Shown here: positions 14,814-18,058 of the stretch, one piece after another
How positions within the stretch are numbered: the first letter of the stretch is position 1
How the letters are laid out: the number at the start of each line of letters is the position of its first letter
Assembly: GCA_003343995.1 (NCBI GenBank)
Contig: QAKE01000052.1
Location: 1 to 18,058 of the forward strand
Source of the DNA: Bacillota bacterium
GTDB lineage: Bacteria > Bacillota > Clostridia > Christensenellales > Borkfalkiaceae
DNA: 18,058 nt
Reading direction: 5' to 3'
Notes under the pieces: model-generated
Database searches by the model: none
What the model saw: the letters and a program-made list of their open reading frames with translations, nothing else
Told to the model about the DNA's origin: nothing
Position numbers and translations under genes: made by a program

Positions 14814-17006
14814 ATGGCAATAACGGTCAGGAACAACAAATTTATCTTAAAGACAGACAACACGGCGTGGATTCTCCGCTGCGACGAGGGCTATTTCGAG
14901 CACCTCTATTACGGCGCGGACGTTCCCGACTGCGACTTGGATCACCTCGTCAACAAGCAGATTTTAAACTTCGCGCCTTACGACGCGCGGCTCGGTTTAA
15001 AATACATTTACGGGGGCAGGCTTTATCCGTACAGCGGTGCGAATGCGGGGGATTTCCGCACGCCCGCATGCGATATCGTTTCCCAAAACGGGCATCGGGG
15101 GTGCAGGTTCCGCTACGCGGGGTATGAAATTCTCCCCGAAACGCCGAAAGATTATGTACTGCCGCGCGTCCGCGCGGCGGGAGAAACGCTGAAGGTCGTT
15201 TTGACCGACGAGCAGAAGGGCGTGGACGCGGAGCTGTATTTTCAGACGGTGGAGGAGTGCGACGCCGTCGTGCGGTATACCCGCATCGTCAACCGTTCGG
15301 GCGGAAAAATCCTCCTCGACAAAGCGGCGAGCTTGCAGCTGGATTTTGAAAACGGCGCGTTCGACTTGCTGTACATCGCCGGAGCGGCGGGGGACGAAAT
15401 GCGCAATCTGCGCCGCCCCGTCGCGCAGGGGAAGACGGAAATTTCCTCTTCCTTCGGGATCACGGGGCACTCGTCTAATCCCTTTTTCGCGTTGTGCGAA
15501 CGCTCCGCGACGGAGGACGCGGGGGAATGTTACGGGTTTAACCTCCTTTACAGCGGCAATTTCAAAAACGAGATCGAAAGCGATTCTCATAACAGCGTAC
15601 GCGTGGTGACGGGCATCAACGCCGACGGCTTTTGCTGGTCGCTCGGCGACGGCGAAAGTTTCTATACGCCGCAGGCGGTATGCACGTTTTCCGAAGAGGG
15701 AATCGGCGGCATGTCGCGCCGCTTTCACCGTCTGTGTAAAAAGCATATTATCGCCCCGAAATACGAAAACGCGCGCCCCGTCGCCGCCAACACATGGGAG
15801 AGCTTTTATTTCACGGTCAACGAGGACAACGTGTGCGCGTTCGCGGAAAAGGCAAAGGAGATCGGCGCGGACACCGTGGTGCTGGACGACGGGTGGTTCA
15901 GAAACGCCGACGCGGAAAATCTCGGCGATTGGCAGCCCGTGCCCGAACGGTTTCCCTCGGGGCTGGGCAAGCTGGTGAACGCCGTCAAACAGCGGGGTTT
16001 GCAATTCGGGTTATGGTTCGAGCCGGAGATGGTCAGCAAGAACAGCAAGCTGTTTCAGGCGCATCCCGAATGGGTGCTCAACAACGGCGATATCGGCAGC
16101 GAAAGCCGCAATCAATACGTGCTCGACATGGCGAATCCCGCCGTCGTGGATTATCTCTACGGCGTGCTGGCGCACTATCTTTCTTCTTACGATATCCGTT
16201 ATATCAAGTGGGATATGAACCGCTATTTGTCGGAGGTCGGCAGCGCGTTCGTGCATAATCAAGGGGAAACGCCGCACCGTTACGTGCTGGGCGTGTACGA
16301 CCTTCTGGAAAGAATTACCTCGCACTTCGACGTGCTCGTGGAAGGGTGCGCCGGCGGCGGGGGCAGGTTCGATTTAGGCATGTTGTATTACGAGCCGATG
16401 ATCTGGCTGTCGGACAACACCGATCCGTACAACCGTACGGAAATCCAGTTCGGCGCGTCCGTCGCCTATCCGCCGTGCACGCTGAGTTATCATTTTTCCA
16501 AAGGCGTAGGAACGACGGGGAAAAATTCCGAGCCGTTTTTCAGGGCGCTCGCGGCAAACTTCGCGTGTTTCGGTTACGAGCTGGATTTAACGAAACTGAG
16601 CGCGGAAGAACTATCCGCCTGCCGCGCCTTTACCGAACGGCGGCGGGCGCTCGATAAATACATTCTCGGCGGCGATTTTTACCGTCTGAACGTCGATAAC
16701 GAGTATTATTACGCCTGCTTGCAGGTGCTGGAGGATAAGTCCGCGGCGCTTTTCACGTTTTTGCAGCTCAACGCACAAATCCGTTACGAATCGGTCATCG
16801 TGCGTCTGAAGGGATTAAAGCCGGATGCGCGCTATAAAATCGGGGCGAACGGACAGGTTTATTACGGCCGCACGCTGGAAAAAGCGGGGTTGAAAATTTC
16901 CGACCTTTTATGCCCGCACTGGAAAACGGAGGACGCGCTGCGCATCGCCGTGCAGGGCGGCAAATCGGGCAGCGGCATTTCCTTTGAAATCGAAGAAGTC
17001 AAGTGA
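14814..17006 (+). CDS. GH36 alpha-galactosidase
   Basis: 730 residues, the normal length for bacterial tetrameric GH36 enzymes, which cleave terminal alpha-galactosides (some members alpha-GalNAc) with retention; no signal peptide, so cytoplasmic. An N-terminal beta-supersandwich precedes the barrel. Visible family motifs: VVLDDGWF, LQFGLWFEPEMVS, YIKWDMNR with the nucleophile D467, and WLSDNTD with the acid/base, probably D534. The conserved Cys-Gly-rich segment reads EGCAGGGGRFD, where many members have CASGG, and the stretch after SDNTD (PYNRTEIQFGAS) is slightly unusual, so substrate preference may differ from melibiose/raffinose enzymes. Only a weak ribosome binding site (AAGAAG) precedes the ATG, which lies 6 bases after the upstream stop, consistent with coupling. 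Last gene of the operon, followed directly by a terminator. Confidence 0.93.
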   Translation: MAITVRNNKFILKTDNTAWILRCDEGYFEHLYYGADVPDCDLDHLVNKQILNFAPYDARLGLKYIYGGRLYPYSGANAGDFRTPACDIVSQNGHRGCRFRYAGYEILPETPKDYVLPRVRAAGETLKVVLTDEQKGVDAELYFQTVEECDAVVRYTRIVNRSGGKILLDKAASLQLDFENGAFDLLYIAGAAGDEMRNLRRPVAQGKTEISSSFGITGHSSNPFFALCERSATEDAGECYGFNLLYSGNFKNEIESDSHNSVRVVTGINADGFCWSLGDGESFYTPQAVCTFSEEGIGGMSRRFHRLCKKHIIAPKYENARPVAANTWESFYFTVNEDNVCAFAEKAKEIGADTVVLDDGWFRNADAENLGDWQPVPERFPSGLGKLVNAVKQRGLQFGLWFEPEMVSKNSKLFQAHPEWVLNNGDIGSESRNQYVLDMANPAVVDYLYGVLAHYLSSYDIRYIKWDMNRYLSEVGSAFVHNQGETPHRYVLGVYDLLERITSHFDVLVEGCAGGGGRFDLGMLYYEPMIWLSDNTDPYNRTEIQFGASVAYPPCTLSYHFSKGVGTTGKNSEPFFRALAANFACFGYELDLTKLSAEELSACRAFTERRRALDKYILGGDFYRLNVDNEYYYACLQVLEDKSAALFTFLQLNAQIRYESVIVRLKGLKPDARYKIGANGQVYYGRTLEKAGLKISDLLCPHWKTEDALRIAVQGGKSGSGISFEIEEVK

Positions 17007-17016
17007 TGAAAACCAA

Positions 17017-17045
17017 AAACAGGCTGAATAAAAGCCTGTTTTTTT
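17017..17045 (+). terminator. Intrinsic terminator of the glycan operon
   Basis: Stem AAACAGGCT/AGCCTGTTT (17017-17025 with 17033-17041), loop GAATAAA, and a T-run to 17045. It begins 10 bases after the GH36 stop and closes the operon before the AT-rich block. Confidence 0.93.
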
Positions 17046-17077
17046 GTCGTCCCGCCTTGTGCGCGTTATTATAGATA

Positions 17078-17106
17078 TTGACAATATGCCGAATAACGCT
17101 TATAAT
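17078..17106 (+). promoter_or_regulatory. Perfect-consensus sigma-70 promoter
   Basis: TTGACA (17078-17083), a 17-base spacer, then TATAAT (17101-17106): both boxes match the consensus exactly. Start would be near 17113, leaving a leader of about 69 bases to the ATG at 17182. It probably drives both downstream genes, as no other promoter or terminator is apparent between them. Confidence 0.85.
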
Positions 17107-17181
17107 ATAAGAAAAGAGTTTATTTTAAATGATATCGCAAAACATAAGCGAAGGCGGCGTAAAACAGTATAAAGGATAATT

Positions 17182-17616
17182 ATGAAAAAAGCTTTTTATT
17201 TACTGTGGTTTAGTTATTGTCTTGAAAATGGCGATAGTTCGGATTTTGATTTGGGGCTTTTTTCCAGCAAGAAAAACGCCGAAAAGAAAATGGAAACGGT
17301 TGCCGATAAAAACGGGTTTAAAGATTTTCCGAAATCAAATTTTGAAATAATAAAAATATTTGTCAATTTTTCTGCAAATATAATCGATAAAACGAATGTG
17401 AGGATTTATTGTTTATGGCAGGAGTATACCGATGACGCAGGGACGGAATGGTGGCGTATTTATGGTTATTATTCAAACAAAAAAGAAGCGATAATTGAAA
17501 AAAACAGATTGATTTTACATAGTCGTTTAGGTAAAAAATATCCTAAAGGGATTCAAATCGATGAATGTTTAGTAGATTGTTGTAAAGATTGGGAAGAAGG
17601 GTTTGATTATATTTAA
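17182..17616 (+). CDS. Hypothetical protein of two tandem small domains (DUF7336-like)
   Basis: 144 residues, ribosome binding site AAAGGA (17171-17176) 5 bases upstream. No signal peptide or membrane segment. It splits into two similar halves: residues about 4-62 (FYLLWFSY, LGLFSSKKNAEKKM, GFKDFP, FEI) and about 73-144 (IYCLWQEY, YGYYSNKKEAIIEK, KKYPKGIQIDE, DWEEGF). The layout 'YLLWxxY...G.[FY]S.K..A......F.D.P..F.I.E......W.EGF' is what I recall for DUF7336-type short proteins; function there is not known to me. Codon use is far more AT-rich than the upstream genes. It could be an immunity-like or mobile-region gene; that is inference from composition and size only. Confidence 0.6.
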   Translation: MKKAFYLLWFSYCLENGDSSDFDLGLFSSKKNAEKKMETVADKNGFKDFPKSNFEIIKIFVNFSANIIDKTNVRIYCLWQEYTDDAGTEWWRIYGYYSNKKEAIIEKNRLILHSRLGKKYPKGIQIDECLVDCCKDWEEGFDYI

Positions 17617-17673
17617 TTAGAATAATTTTTAAAAATAGATCGCAGGCACCGTCAATTTATGGGAGATAACGCA

Positions 17674-18009
17674 ATGATAGTATTTCAAGGCGAATTGAAC
17701 GAGAAAAATAAAAAATTTTTGTATAAAAAACACTATAAAACAGAGCCGGTAATATGGTTAATAGTAAGCGTAATTCCAATTGTTTTGGGACTAATAACAA
17801 CATTTTGGCTAATGTTTATCCCTATGTTCATAATTGTTATTGTGATAATGCTACTGTCATTATTGATTCCGGAAAAAATGAATCCATCAAAAAAATTATC
17901 GTTATATTTGCCGCAAAAAATAATAATCGATGAAGAAAGGATTTCGGTGGATGGGATAACGGAAGATAGTTATAAAAGCAGGGCAATAGAGGATGTGAAG
18001 GATGTGTAA
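17674..18009 (+). CDS. Two-helix membrane protein, probably C-terminally truncated
   Basis: 111 residues from ATG 17674, preferred over the ATG at 17659 because GGGAG (17661-17665) lies 8 bases ahead of it. The N-terminus MIVFQGELNEKNKKF is followed by two hydrophobic stretches (about residues 24-42 and 44-64) and a soluble part with QKIIIDEERISVDG and RAIEDVKDV. This recalls small YcxB-like/PH-like membrane proteins in which the 'IEDVKxV' motif is followed by about 40 more residues (typically a Tyr/Trp-rich strand). Here TAA comes directly after that motif, next to a direct repeat (GATGTGAAGGATGTG). The gene may be a broken copy or a natural short form. Function unknown. Confidence 0.5.
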   Translation: MIVFQGELNEKNKKFLYKKHYKTEPVIWLIVSVIPIVLGLITTFWLMFIPMFIIVIVIMLLSLLIPEKMNPSKKLSLYLPQKIIIDEERISVDGITEDSYKSRAIEDVKDV

Positions 18010-18058
18010 ATCCGATTTTTGTTTTTCTGCCTTTTGCAACCGACTTTTTACGTTCCTG

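Overview
The window looks like a chromosomal segment of a fairly GC-rich Clostridia-type Firmicute, probably gut-associated. The grounds are the tilS-hpt gene pair, strong AGGAGG-type ribosome binding sites, lipoprotein signal peptides with short K-rich N-termini, and surface proteins with BIG2-like and 'GASVRL..PSGIRF' domains. Species is not determinable from the sequence alone, and all family names here are from memory of motifs, not searches.

Layout. Positions 1-49 hold the 5' part of an initiator tRNA-Met on the minus strand, with its promoter at 102-130. A divergent housekeeping pair follows: tilS (222-1529), which appears to be transcribed from a promoter placing the start at or next to its ATG (leaderless), and hpt (1530-2066). 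The pair is closed by a strong intrinsic terminator (2087-2126).

From 2213 to 17045 lies a single-orientation cluster that reads as one long operon: an extended -10 promoter (2210-2218), seven large genes and one or two small ones, and an intrinsic terminator (17017-17045). In order: a cytoplasmic DUF4838-type protein; an extracellular lipoprotein of the DUF4091/GH123-like type with a C-terminal jelly-roll; a lipoprotein made of two jelly-roll modules; a large lipoprotein of alternating Ig-like and jelly-roll modules; a 42-residue small protein of unknown role; a secreted 632-residue protein with a BIG2-like domain and two more jelly-roll modules; a second DUF4091/GH123-like protein without a signal peptide; and a GH36 alpha-galactosidase. 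The picture is a glycan-capture and glycan-degradation system: surface lipoproteins that bind (and in one case may cut) a glycan, and intracellular enzymes that finish it, with terminal alpha-galactose (or alpha-GalNAc) and possibly beta-GalNAc as targets. No transporter and no regulator is encoded in the window, which is unusual. Two intergenic gaps of this operon hold GC-rich hairpins lacking U-tails, possibly setting differential mRNA levels.

The last kilobase (from about 17050) is strikingly AT-rich. It carries a perfect-consensus promoter (TTGACA-17-TATAAT), a 144-residue protein made of two copies of one small domain, and a two-helix membrane protein that looks truncated. This block is probably acquired and is unrelated to the glycan operon.
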